Positions 26,027 to 36,129 of a stretch of DNA of 64,000 nt are shown in pieces. The notes under the pieces are model-generated. The model saw only the letters and a list, made by a program, of their open reading frames with translations. It ran no database searches and was not told the DNA's origin. A program made the position numbers and the translations under genes. This stretch comes from Luteimonas suaedae (lineage in GTDB: Bacteria > Pseudomonadota > Gammaproteobacteria > Xanthomonadales > Xanthomonadaceae): assembly GCF_008312895.1 (NCBI RefSeq), contig NZ_VSSP01000001.1, forward strand, positions 496,001-560,000, given 5' to 3'. The stretch's first letter is position 1, and each line of letters starts with the position of its first letter.

Positions 26027-27933
26027 ATCGCTGGAAGGATCGGGCGGCTATCACCTTGCCTCGCGCAGGCATCATTGCGCATGACCTGTTCATGGTGTGG
26101 CTGTGCTGGATCGGCCTGCATCAGTTCCGGCTGTCGATCCACCCGTTCGCGTCGCCGATGCCCTGGTGGTCGACCGAGATCGCGCTGATCCTGCTCGCGC
26201 AGGGCCTGGTGCTTTGGCGGGTGGGGCTGTATCGCGGAGTCTGGCGCTTCGCCAGCGTTCCGGACCTGCTGAACATCCTCAAGGCGAGCCTGTTCGGGCT
26301 GTTCGCGATCCTGCTGGCGTTGTTCCTGTACAACCGGCTGGACCAGGTGCCGCGCACGGTGCTGGTGCTGTACCCGGTCGTGCTGACCGCGCTCCTGGGC
26401 ATGCCGCGCCTGCTGTACCGCAGCTGGAAGGACTACAGCCTCAACCGCACCGACCAGACCTCGGTGCGCGTGCTGATCCTCGGCGCCGGCCAGGCCGGAG
26501 AAGCACTGCTGCGCGACCTGCGCCGTGCCGGCTCCTATCAGGCGGTCGGGTTCCTGGACGACGCGGCCAAGCTGCACGGCAGCCACCTGCAGGGCGTGCC
26601 GGTGCTGGGGCGGGTCAGCGACGTCGCCCGGATCGCGCCCGAGACCGCGGCGCGATTGCTGATCATCGCCATGCCCTCGCTGGACGCCTCGTCGATGCGG
26701 CGGATCGTGGCCGCCTGCGAGGAGACCGGCTTGCCGTTCCGGACCGTGCCGCGCCTGGACGACCTGCTCGAGGGGCGTTCGCTGCCGGGCGAGCTGAAGG
26801 AGGTCGCGATCGAGGACCTGCTCGGGCGCAAGCCGGTGACGCCGGACTGGAAGTCGATCCGCGGCTGGCTCGGCGGCCGCAGCGTGCTGGTGACCGGCGG
26901 CGGCGGCTCGATCGGCGCCGAACTGTGCCGCCAGTGCGCCCGCCACGGCGCACGGCAGATCGCCATCGTGGAGATGGACGAACTCGCCCTGACCACCATC
27001 GAGGCGCAGCTGCGCCGCGATTTCCCCCAGATCCAGTGCGTGCCGGTCCTGGGCGACTGCGGCGACCCCGCGGTGATCCGCTACGCACTGTCGCTGTCCA
27101 CGCCGGAAGCCGTCTTCCACGCGGCCGCCTACAAGCAGGTGCCGGTGCTGGAGGCGCAGCTGCGCGAAGCGGTGCGCAACAACGTGCTGGCGACCGAGAC
27201 CGTGGCCCGCGCGACGCAGGCAGCCGGCGTCGCCACCTTCGTGCTGATCTCCACCGACAAGGCGGTCGATCCGGTCAACGTGCTCGGCGCCACCAAGCGC
27301 CTGGCGGAAATGGTCTGCCAGGCGACGAGCTCCGATCCGCAGTCGACGCGCTTCGTCACGGTGCGCTTCGGCAACGTGCTCGATTCGGCCGGCAGCGTGG
27401 TGCCGCTGTTCCGCGAACAGATCCGCAGCGGCGGCCCGGTGACCGTGACCGATCCGGAGGTCACCCGTTTCTTCATGACCATCCCCGAGTCCTGCCAGTT
27501 GATCCTGCAGGCCGCGGCGATCGGGTCGCGGCATGCGATCTACACGCTGGACATGGGCGAACCGGTGTCGATCCGGCTGCTGGCCGAGCAGATGATCCGG
27601 CTGGCAGGCAAGCATCCGGAACGGGACGTAGCGATCATCTACACCGGACTGCGGCCGGGCGAGAAGCTGCACGAGACCCTGTTCCATGCGGACGAATGCT
27701 ATCGCCCGACCGCGCACCCGAAGATCCTGCAGGCCGAGGCGCGCGAGATCGTGCAGCAGAACGTGTTCGAGGCGACGGCGAAGCTGCGCGAGGCGATCGG
27801 GACCTATGACCTCGCGACCCTGGCCCAGGTCCTGCGCGCTTCGGTCCCCGAGTTCATGCCGCAGCAGGACAACGGACAGCAGCAGGCCGCGACAGTCGTC
27901 GCTTTTCCCGCTCGACATGCAAGAAGGACGTGA
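26023..27933 (+). CDS. Membrane-bound nucleotide-sugar 4,6-dehydratase, WbpM/CapD family
   Basis: Makes the first committed nucleotide sugar for UDP-QuiNAc/bacillosamine-type residues of O-antigen. It has 636 residues. Four N-terminal helices (about 15-126) are followed by a first Rossmann-like domain (VLILGAGQAGEALL near 150) and the catalytic SDR domain (VLVTGGGGSIGAELC near 288). In the catalytic segment STDKAVDPVNVLGATKR, the lysine is present, but the place of the SDR tyrosine (methionine in WbpM) is a leucine. The ATG overlaps the upstream stop and has a GAAGGAAGAAG site. The last 35 codons are repeated in degenerate form after the gene. Confidence 0.92.
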   Translation: MNRWKDRAAITLPRAGIIAHDLFMVWLCWIGLHQFRLSIHPFASPMPWWSTEIALILLAQGLVLWRVGLYRGVWRFASVPDLLNILKASLFGLFAILLALFLYNRLDQVPRTVLVLYPVVLTALLGMPRLLYRSWKDYSLNRTDQTSVRVLILGAGQAGEALLRDLRRAGSYQAVGFLDDAAKLHGSHLQGVPVLGRVSDVARIAPETAARLLIIAMPSLDASSMRRIVAACEETGLPFRTVPRLDDLLEGRSLPGELKEVAIEDLLGRKPVTPDWKSIRGWLGGRSVLVTGGGGSIGAELCRQCARHGARQIAIVEMDELALTTIEAQLRRDFPQIQCVPVLGDCGDPAVIRYALSLSTPEAVFHAAAYKQVPVLEAQLREAVRNNVLATETVARATQAAGVATFVLISTDKAVDPVNVLGATKRLAEMVCQATSSDPQSTRFVTVRFGNVLDSAGSVVPLFREQIRSGGPVTVTDPEVTRFFMTIPESCQLILQAAAIGSRHAIYTLDMGEPVSIRLLAEQMIRLAGKHPERDVAIIYTGLRPGEKLHETLFHADECYRPTAHPKILQAEAREIVQQNVFEATAKLREAIGTYDLATLAQVLRASVPEFMPQQDNGQQQAATVVAFPARHARRT

Positions 27934-28134
27934 CCGTCGTCGCCTTCCTCGCTCGACACGCAAGCAAGGTCGTGACAGCTGAAATATGAGTCGAATACGA
28001 TCCTGAGTGCATGGCGAAGGTGCTGCGCAAATCGGTTCCCAAGCTCATGCCGCAACCCGACAACGGCGACCAGCAAGCCGTAGCCGTCGTCGCCTCCCCC
28101 GTGCGACATGCAAGAAGGATGTGACAGCAGGCAT
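27829..28134 (+). repeat. Degenerate tandem duplication of the wbpM tail and galU head
   Basis: The last 35 codons of the dehydratase (27829-27933) recur at 28020-28124 with about 77 percent base identity and no gaps. A shorter middle copy spans roughly 27935-27995. The run just before galU (28121-28144, including its ATG and first codons) also recurs at 27972-27995, with 20 of 24 bases equal. So a block covering both gene ends seems to have been copied and then partly deleted. Counts are by eye. Confidence 0.75.
28011..28124 (+). pseudogene. Remnant of a second WbpM-type C-terminus
   Basis: A 37-codon open frame, starting MAKVLRKSVPKLMPQPDNGD and ending ASPVRHARRM, aligns with the end of the dehydratase (VLRASVPEFMPQQDNG... 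ARHARRT). About 24 of 34 residues are equal, and several changes fall in third codon positions. This suggests the copy was once translated as part of a full gene. It ends 10 bases before the galU ATG. It is probably a relic, though a short peptide cannot be excluded. Confidence 0.5.
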
Positions 28135-29034
28135 ATGAGCCGAAGAATCCGGAAAGCCGTATTTCCCGTCGCGGGTCTCGGGACCCGCTTCCTTCCCGCC
28201 ACCAAGACCGTCCCCAAGGAAATGCTGCCGATCATCGATCGGCCGTTGATCCAGTATGCCGTCGACGAGGCGATCGAGGCGGGGTGCGATACGCTGATTT
28301 TCGTCACCAACCGCTACAAGCACGCGGTTGCCGACTATTTCGACAAGGCCTACGAGCTCGAGGAGAAGCTGGAGAAGGCCGGCAAGCTGGCGCAACTGGA
28401 GGTGGTGCGCAATCCGTTGCCGCCGAACGTGCGCGCGGTGTTCGTCACCCAGACCGAGGCGCTCGGACTCGGTCACGCCGTGTTGTGCGCAAAACCGGTG
28501 GTCGGCGACGAGCCGTTCGCGGTGATCCTGCCGGACGACCTGATCTGGAACCGCGGTCCCGGTGCGCTGACCCAGATGGCCGACGCCGCCGAGGCCAGCG
28601 GCGCCAGCATGATCGCGGTGCAGGACGTGCCGCACGACAAGACCGACAGCTACGGCATCGTCGCGACCGAAGACTTCGCCGACCGGCAGGGCCGCATCCG
28701 CGCGATGGTCGAAAAGCCCAAGCCCGCCGATGCCCCGAGCACCCTCGCCGTGGTCGGCCGCTACGTGCTGAATCCCCGCATCTTCGCGCTGCTCGAGTCG
28801 ACGACCCCCGGCGCCGGCGGCGAGATCCAGCTCACCGATGCGATCTCGGCGCTGCTCGCGGAGGAGGCGGTGCATGCCTACCGGTTCCGCGGTACCCGCT
28901 TCGACTGTGGCACCCATATCGGCCTGATCGAGGCCACCATCCGCTATGCACTCGACCACGAGAAGCTGAGCGAGGCGGCCGCGGCCATGATGCAGAGCGC
29001 CCTGGACGAACTCGGCGTGCGCGAACTGGAGTAG
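28135..29034 (+). CDS. galU: UTP-glucose-1-phosphate uridylyltransferase
   Basis: Makes UDP-glucose for LPS core, O-antigen and exopolysaccharide (299 residues). The nucleotide-binding motif is VAGLGTRFLPATKTVPKEM near residue 12. Also seen are IDRPLIQYAVDEAIEAGCD, GLGHAVLCAKPVVGDEPFAV, and the late TRFDCGTHIGLIEA. The start at 28135 is fixed by the conserved N-terminus; an in-frame ATG at 28108 would take in the repeated region. It lies 200 bases after the dehydratase in the same direction. A strong hairpin ends the transcript at 29137-29164. Confidence 0.96.
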   Translation: MSRRIRKAVFPVAGLGTRFLPATKTVPKEMLPIIDRPLIQYAVDEAIEAGCDTLIFVTNRYKHAVADYFDKAYELEEKLEKAGKLAQLEVVRNPLPPNVRAVFVTQTEALGLGHAVLCAKPVVGDEPFAVILPDDLIWNRGPGALTQMADAAEASGASMIAVQDVPHDKTDSYGIVATEDFADRQGRIRAMVEKPKPADAPSTLAVVGRYVLNPRIFALLESTTPGAGGEIQLTDAISALLAEEAVHAYRFRGTRFDCGTHIGLIEATIRYALDHEKLSEAAAAMMQSALDELGVRELE

Positions 29035-29136
29035 GGCACGCGGCGGACACACTGCGGCAGGGAAGGCGGGCGGCACCGCGACCATCCGGCCGGTCCCCGG
29101 GAGGCGATCAGCCATCGCCACCGACCGATGCAAAGA

Positions 29137-29164
29137 GGCACGGCGCCATGATCGGCGCCGTGCC
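29137..29164. terminator. Bidirectional terminator between galU and fadA
   Basis: An 11-bp perfect stem, GGCACGGCGCC (29137-29147) with GGCGCCGTGCC (29154-29164), around a 6-nt loop. It lies between the convergent galU and fadA genes. A second hairpin with AGCCGAA/TTCGGCT arms follows at about 29169-29200. T tracts are short. Confidence 0.65.
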
Positions 29165-29198
29165 CGTTAGCCGAAACGGCGGAACTCCCGCGGTTCGG

Positions 29199-30401
<1,203 letters not shown>

Positions 30402-30418
30402 GGGGCTTTCTCCGAAAG

Positions 30419-30514
30419 CGTGATTCGTGATTCGTGATGGGTGATTCGCAAAAGCGAGGCAGCGGGACTGGCGAATGGCTTTGACCAATCACCAATCACG
30501 AATCACCAATCACG
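30419..30514. repeat. Inverted-repeat element, GTGATTCGTGATTGG family
   Basis: Left arm 30419-30448 and right arm about 30487-30514 are inverted copies built from GTGATT(C/G)GT units. The centre reads AAAAGCGAGGCAGCGGGA. Both arms and part of the centre match the element at 49580-49677, so this is one family of roughly 100 bases. It lies between fadB and fadA. Confidence 0.75.
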
Positions 30515-30520
30515 GCTTTA

Positions 30521-32896
30521 TCAGTTCCTGAGCGGCTTACCGGTCTTGAGCATGTGCGCGATGCGCTCCTGGCTCTTGGGCATCTGCGCCAGGGCGACGA
30601 AGTGCTCGCGCTCCAGCCGCAGTAGCCAGTCCTCGTCGACCGTGGCGCCGCGATCCACCTCGCCGCCGCAGAGCACGGTGGCGATGCGGGTGGCGATCTC
30701 GTAGTCGTGCGGCGAGATGAAGCGTCCCTCCAGCATGTTGACCAGCATCATCTTGAAGGTGGCGATGCCGACGTCGCCGGCGACCTGCACCGCGCGCTCC
30801 GGCAGCGGCGGGCGATAGCCGCTCTCCGCCAGCACCAGCGCCTGCTGTCGCGCGATGTGCAGCAGCTCGTGCGGATGGAAGACGACCGGATCGTCCCTGC
30901 GCAGCAGCCCGAATTCCCGGGCCTCGAATGCCGAGGTGGAGACCTTGGCCATCGCCACCGTCTCGAACACCGACTTCAGCTCCGCGAACACGTCGCCGCC
31001 CGGTCCGGCCGCGCGCGCGGCGCGTACCGCCAGCTCCTTCAGGCCGCCGCCGGCCGGCAGCAGGCCAACCCCGGCCTCGACCAGGCCGATGTAGCTCTCC
31101 AGCCCCGCGACCGTGCGCGCGCTGTGCATCTGGAACTCGCAGCCGCCTCCGAGCGCCAGGCCACGCACCGCCGCGACCACCGGCACCAGCGCGTACTTGA
31201 TCCGCTGGCTGGTGGCCTGGAAGTTGGCGACCATCGCCTCGAACGCATCGACCTTGCCGGCCTGCAGCAGTCCGAGTGCACCGGCGAGGTCCGCGCCGGC
31301 GGAGAAGGGTTCCTTCGGCTGCCAGATCACCAGGCCGCGCAGGTCGCGCTCGGCAATGCCGATCGCCTCCTGCAGGCCGTCGAGCACCTGGTCGCTGACG
31401 GTGTGCAGCTTGGTCTTGAACGAGGCCACGCCGATGCCGTCGCCGTCGGTCCACAGGCGGATGCCGTCGTTCTCGAACAGCGTCTCGCCCCGCGCGAAGG
31501 TTTCGCCGAGCAGCGGATCGGGAAAGCGCTGGCGCCGGTAGACCGGCAACGACGAGCGCGGCACAGAGGCGTTGCGCGCGGGGCTGAAGCTGCCGTCCGC
31601 GCCGTGGACGCCGTCGCGGCCGTCCAGCACCCAGTCGGGCAGCGGCGCGTCGCTCATGGTCTTGCCCGCGGCGATGTCCTCGGCGATCCATTGCGCCACC
31701 TGCTTCCAGCCGGCCGCCTGCCAGGTCTCGAACGGGCCCAGAGACCAGCCATAGCCCCAGCGGATGGCGAGGTCGACGTCGCGCGCGGTCCCGGCGATGT
31801 CGGCCAGGTGGTACGCGCTGTAATGGAACAGGTCGCGGAACGCCGCCCACAGGAAGCGCGCCTGCGGATGATCGCTCGCGCGCAACCCGGCGAATTTCTC
31901 TGCCGGGTCCTTCGTCTTGAGGATCTCCACCACCTCGGGTGCCGCCGCGTCCTGGTCTGCCGGCCGGTAATCCTGCTTCTCCAGGTCCAGTACCTGGATC
32001 TCCTTGCCGGCCTTGCGGAAGATGCCGGCGCCGGCCTTCTGCCCCAGCGCCCCCTGGTCGATCAGCGCCTGCAGCCAGGCCGGCGCCTTGAAATACCGGT
32101 GCCAGGGATCGTCGGGCAGGGTGTCGGCCATGGTCTTGATCACGTGCGCCATGGTGTCCAGGCCGACCACGTCGGAGGTGCGGTAGGTCGCCGATTTCGG
32201 CCGCCCGACCAGCGGGCCGGTCAGCGCATCGACGGCGTCGAAGCCGAGCCCGAATGCCGCGGTGTGGTGGATCGTCGACAGGATCGAGAACACGCCGATG
32301 CGGTTGCCGATGAAGTTCGGCGTGTCGCGGGCGTAGACCACGCCCTTGCCGAGCGTGGTGGTGAGGAACGTCTCCAGCCCTTCGAGCACCGACGCGTCCG
32401 TGGTCGTGGCCGGGATCAGTTCGGCGAGGTGCATGTAGCGCGGAGGATTGAAGAAATGCACGCCGCAGAAGCGGTGGCGCAGTTGCTCGGGCAGCACGTC
32501 GGCCAGCGCGTTGATGCCCAGGCCCGAGGTGTTGCTCGCCAGTACCGCATGGTCGGAGACGTGCGGGGCGATCTTGCGATACAGGTCCTGCTTCCAGTCC
32601 ATGCGTTCGGCGATCGCCTCGATCACCAGGTCGCAGTCCTGCAGCAGTTCCAGTCCGCTGTCGTAGTTGGCGGGAACGATGCGCCCGGCCAGCGGCTTGT
32701 CGGCGAGCGGGGCGGGGCGCAGCTTGCCCAGATTGGCGATCGCCTTAAGCACCACGCCGTTGGGGTCGCCTTCCTTCGCGGGCAGATCGAACAGCACCGT
32801 GTCGACCCCGGCGTTGGTGAGATGGGCGGCGATCTGCGCCCCCATCACCCCGGCACCGAGCACCGCGGCGCGGCGTACCAGCAGTTTTTCAGACAT
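30521..32896 (-). CDS. fadB: 3-hydroxyacyl-CoA dehydrogenase / enoyl-CoA hydratase
   Basis: Bifunctional beta-oxidation enzyme (791 residues). The dehydrogenase comes first: NAD site AVLGAGVMGAQIAAH at about 11-25 and the catalytic histidine in FCGVHFFNPPRYMHL. A second dehydrogenase C-terminal-like repeat lies around 340-420. The hydratase is at the C-terminus, with an oxyanion region AVRGLALGGGCEFQMHSA and both glutamates (GGCEF; YIGLVEAGVGLLPAGGG). This order is the reverse of E. coli FadB and like Bacillus FadN. An AAGGAG site precedes the ATG. fadA follows; a PsrA-like regulator lies upstream. Confidence 0.93.
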   Translation of the reverse strand: MSEKLLVRRAAVLGAGVMGAQIAAHLTNAGVDTVLFDLPAKEGDPNGVVLKAIANLGKLRPAPLADKPLAGRIVPANYDSGLELLQDCDLVIEAIAERMDWKQDLYRKIAPHVSDHAVLASNTSGLGINALADVLPEQLRHRFCGVHFFNPPRYMHLAELIPATTTDASVLEGLETFLTTTLGKGVVYARDTPNFIGNRIGVFSILSTIHHTAAFGLGFDAVDALTGPLVGRPKSATYRTSDVVGLDTMAHVIKTMADTLPDDPWHRYFKAPAWLQALIDQGALGQKAGAGIFRKAGKEIQVLDLEKQDYRPADQDAAAPEVVEILKTKDPAEKFAGLRASDHPQARFLWAAFRDLFHYSAYHLADIAGTARDVDLAIRWGYGWSLGPFETWQAAGWKQVAQWIAEDIAAGKTMSDAPLPDWVLDGRDGVHGADGSFSPARNASVPRSSLPVYRRQRFPDPLLGETFARGETLFENDGIRLWTDGDGIGVASFKTKLHTVSDQVLDGLQEAIGIAERDLRGLVIWQPKEPFSAGADLAGALGLLQAGKVDAFEAMVANFQATSQRIKYALVPVVAAVRGLALGGGCEFQMHSARTVAGLESYIGLVEAGVGLLPAGGGLKELAVRAARAAGPGGDVFAELKSVFETVAMAKVSTSAFEAREFGLLRRDDPVVFHPHELLHIARQQALVLAESGYRPPLPERAVQVAGDVGIATFKMMLVNMLEGRFISPHDYEIATRIATVLCGGEVDRGATVDEDWLLRLEREHFVALAQMPKSQERIAHMLKTGKPLRN

Positions 32897-32928
32897 GTTT
32901 CGTAACTCCTTGTATCAATTTGTTTATT

Positions 32929-33084
32929 GCCGCGGATTGACGCGGGTAAGCGCAGATAGGGCGAGGCGGGAGGGGGAACGCTCTTGGCGGGCATGCTAAC
33001 TACGTAGAAACTTTAGGTATGCCATGTATCTTGTTGAAAATAATTGTTTTATCCGTGCTCGTCCGCGTCAATCCACGGCCAAAA
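32929..33084. repeat. Inverted pair, ATCCGTGCTCGTCCGCG family
   Basis: Arms at 32929-32958 and 33051-33084 are degenerate inverted copies that share GGATTGACGCGG and its complement. They enclose about 90 AT-richer bases in the gap between the regulator gene and fadB. The same family occurs as a single arm at 18325-18358. The right arm ends six bases before the regulator's stop codon. Confidence 0.7.
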
Positions 33085-33089
33085 AATCC

Positions 33090-33707
33090 CTATGCCTTGA
33101 ACCCGGCGGCGGCGAAGCGGATCAGTTCCTGCGCGGCGCGGCGGCGATGGGCCTTCTCGTTCATGCCGTGCGGGCGCTTGATCAGTCCGAAATCGGCCAT
33201 CGCGTAGGTCAGCGCGCCGGCCAGGAAGTCGAGCCGCCAGTACAGCTCCTCCTTCGACAGCTCCGGCAGGCAGGCGGCGAGGGCGCGGGCGAAATCGCGC
33301 TGCACGTGCCCGTAGCGTTCGGACAGGAAGGCGCGCAGGCCGTCGTTCTTCTCGGCATAGGCACGCGCGATGACGCGGATGAAGGCACCGCCGCCGTTGC
33401 GGTCGCCCGCCAACGCCAGGGCCGGCTCGACGAAGGCGGCGAGCACCGGCTCCAGCACGCCGGGGTGTTCCTCCTGGGCGGCGCGCAGCATCGACAGCCG
33501 CTGCGTGCTCATGTCGTCCATGCGCCGCCGGAACACCTCGTTGACCAGGTTTTCCTTGCTGCCGAAATGGTAGTTGACCGCGGCGATGTTGACGTCGGCG
33601 CGGGTGGTGACCTGGCGCAGCGACGTGCCGCTGAAGCCCTGCTGGGCGAAGAGTTCCTCGGCGGCACCGAGGATGCGTTCCTTGGTCGAGAACTGGGTAG
33701 CGGGCAT
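33090..33707 (-). CDS. TetR-family regulator, PsrA-like
   Basis: Regulator of 205 residues. The helix-turn-helix is TSLRQVTTRADVNIAAVNYH followed by FGSKENLVNEVF, the form typical of the PsrA/CerR group; the C-terminal domain is the CerR-like type. The gene lies directly upstream of fadB-fadA in the same direction. A perfect palindrome 20 bases before its ATG (ATCAAAC-GCTT-GTTTGAT) fits the known PsrA box G/CAAAC(N2-4)GTTTG/C. I infer a fatty-acid-responsive repressor that controls itself and possibly the whole psrA-fadBA unit. No matching box was seen in the fadB gap. Confidence 0.82.
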   Translation of the reverse strand: MPATQFSTKERILGAAEELFAQQGFSGTSLRQVTTRADVNIAAVNYHFGSKENLVNEVFRRRMDDMSTQRLSMLRAAQEEHPGVLEPVLAAFVEPALALAGDRNGGGAFIRVIARAYAEKNDGLRAFLSERYGHVQRDFARALAACLPELSKEELYWRLDFLAGALTYAMADFGLIKRPHGMNEKAHRRRAAQELIRFAAAGFKA

Positions 33708-33727
33708 CGGCGCTCCGGAGCGGCTGA

Positions 33728-33745
33728 ATCAAACGCTTGTTTGAT
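33728..33745. promoter_or_regulatory. PsrA-type operator
   Basis: ATCAAACGCTTGTTTGAT: two 7-base arms in perfect dyad symmetry around GCTT. It agrees with the PsrA consensus described in Pseudomonas. It lies 20 bases upstream of the regulator start, suited to autorepression. Confidence 0.7.
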
Positions 33746-33851
33746 GGTAGGGGGATCGCCTGTGCGGGTCAAACCACGGGCGTCTGCGCCCGGTGCCGAT
33801 GCCCGGGCATGGCTTGAGCCTGAGGTTTCTCCACATTTTTCGCGGCCTATC

Positions 33852-34034
33852 TTCCCCCTTTGAAAAAGGGGGATTGAGGGGGGCGAAAGCCGCCGCTTGC
33901 AAGCCGCAGGCTTGCGGCGGCTTGAGCGCCCTCGCGCGCTGCGCAAGGGCCGGGAATCGCATAGCGATTTGCTGTTGCTGTTGCTTGGTCGGGCACCGAG
34001 CAAATCCCAACCCCCCTTTTTTCAAAGGGGGGAA
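33852..34034. repeat. Inverted element, CCCCCTTTGAAAAAGGGGG family
   Basis: Left arm about 33852-33883 and right arm about 34000-34034 are inverted copies. The interior (about 33887-33924) folds into a strong double hairpin with arms AAGCCGCCGC/GCGGCGGCTT and an inner AAGCC/GGCTT stem. It lies in the long gene-poor stretch between the TetR gene and ndk. No coding capacity is evident. Confidence 0.75.
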
Positions 34035-34092
34035 GCAGCCAAGCCGTTGAATCGATTGCAGGAAAACAGGCGACACCTCAGGCTTGAGCCCC

Positions 34093-34195
34093 GTCATCCC
34101 AGCGCAAGCCGGGATTCTATTTTGATCTCGTAGTTGCTTTGAGACTGCATTCGAACGAGCAACGGCAACATGGATCCCGGCTTGCGCTGGATGAC
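34093..34195. repeat. Inverted element, GTCATCCC-type arms
   Basis: Arm 34093-34117 (GTCATCCCAGCGCAAGCCGG...) faces arm 34172-34195 with one to two mismatches over 24-25 bases. A related arm, GTCATCCCGGCGAAGG..., lies at 47807-47831. Together with the adjoining element at 33852-34034, it fills most of the 728-base gap before ndk, the largest gap in the window. Confidence 0.75.
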
Positions 34196-34335
34196 AAGCA
34201 GAGCGTTCAGGCTCGCCCGAGCCTGGGCCTGGCCTGGGCCTGGCCTGGGTCCGAGCCCCGACCGCACCAGCCGTTCCGACCGGGCGGCGATCTTCAAGCA
34301 GAAATGGGTTCTGCAGACCGTGAGGATCGGTTAGA

Positions 34336-34383
34336 ATTCCCGCTAGCCAGTTCGGCTAAACCCGTGCCACATCACGGGTTTTT
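34336..34383 (+). promoter_or_regulatory. Terminator-like hairpin in the ndk leader (attenuator or small RNA end)
   Basis: The stem AAACCCGTG (34358-34366) pairs with CACGGGTTT (34373-34381) around a 6-nt loop and continues into TT, a good intrinsic terminator. A smaller hairpin TAGCC/GGCTA lies just upstream (about 34344-34357), and a TAGAAT -10-like hexamer at 34332-34337. The ndk ATG is 52 bases further on. It could be an attenuator for ndk, the end of a very short RNA, or the boundary of the repeat-rich gap. Confidence 0.5.
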
Positions 34384-34435
34384 CATGTTAATGTGGGTCG
34401 CTCACAGCAGCCGCCCGCCTCACCGGAGACATTCC

Positions 34436-34861
34436 ATGGCGCTGGAGCGCACCCTCTCGATCGTCAAGCCCGATGCCGTCGCCAAGAACGTCATCGGCGA
34501 GATCTACTCTCGTTTCGAAAAAGCCGGTCTCAAGATCGTCGCCGCGAAGATGAAGCATCTGTCCCGCGCGGAGGCGGAGGGCTTCTATGCCGTGCATCGC
34601 GAGCGTCCGTTCTTCAGTGCCCTGGTCGAGCTCATGAGCAGCGGTCCGGTGATGATCCAGGCGCTCGAGGGCGAGGACGCAATCGCCAAGAACCGCGAAC
34701 TGATGGGCGCGACCAATCCGAAGGAAGCCGCCGCCGGCACCATCCGCGCGGACTTCGCCGATTCGATCGACGCCAACGCCGTGCACGGTTCCGACGCGGC
34801 CGAAACCGCCACGCAGGAAATCGCGTACTTCTTCGAACCGAACGAAATCTTCTCTCGCTGA
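34436..34861 (+). CDS. ndk: Nucleoside diphosphate kinase
   Basis: Balances nucleoside triphosphate pools by phosphate exchange (141 residues). The phospho-histidine is His117 in [12 protein letters not shown]; the N-terminus [12 protein letters not shown] and [17 protein letters not shown] are the family pattern. A CCGGAG site precedes the ATG. It is followed after 17 bases by rlmN and heads the ndk-rlmN-pilF-rodZ run. The leader holds a terminator-like hairpin. Confidence 0.97.
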   Translation: MALERTLSIVKPDAVAKNVIGEIYSRFEKAGLKIVAAKMKHLSRAEAEGFYAVHRERPFFSALVELMSSGPVMIQALEGEDAIAKNRELMGATNPKEAAAGTIRADFADSIDANAVHGSDAAETATQEIAYFFEPNEIFSR

Positions 34862-34878
34862 TCGAACCGCATCGTGCA

Positions 34879-36115
<1,237 letters not shown>

Positions 36116-36129
<14 letters not shown>

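Noticed and set aside
30707-32905. A 732-codon open frame antisense to fadB
   Set aside because: Same GC-driven shadow effect; fadB on the other strand has complete domains, catalytic residues and a good ribosome binding site.
33852-34195. Possible CRISPR array in the repeat-rich gap
   Set aside because: The repeats are inverted pairs of different families, not regularly spaced direct repeats with unique spacers, and no cas gene is near.
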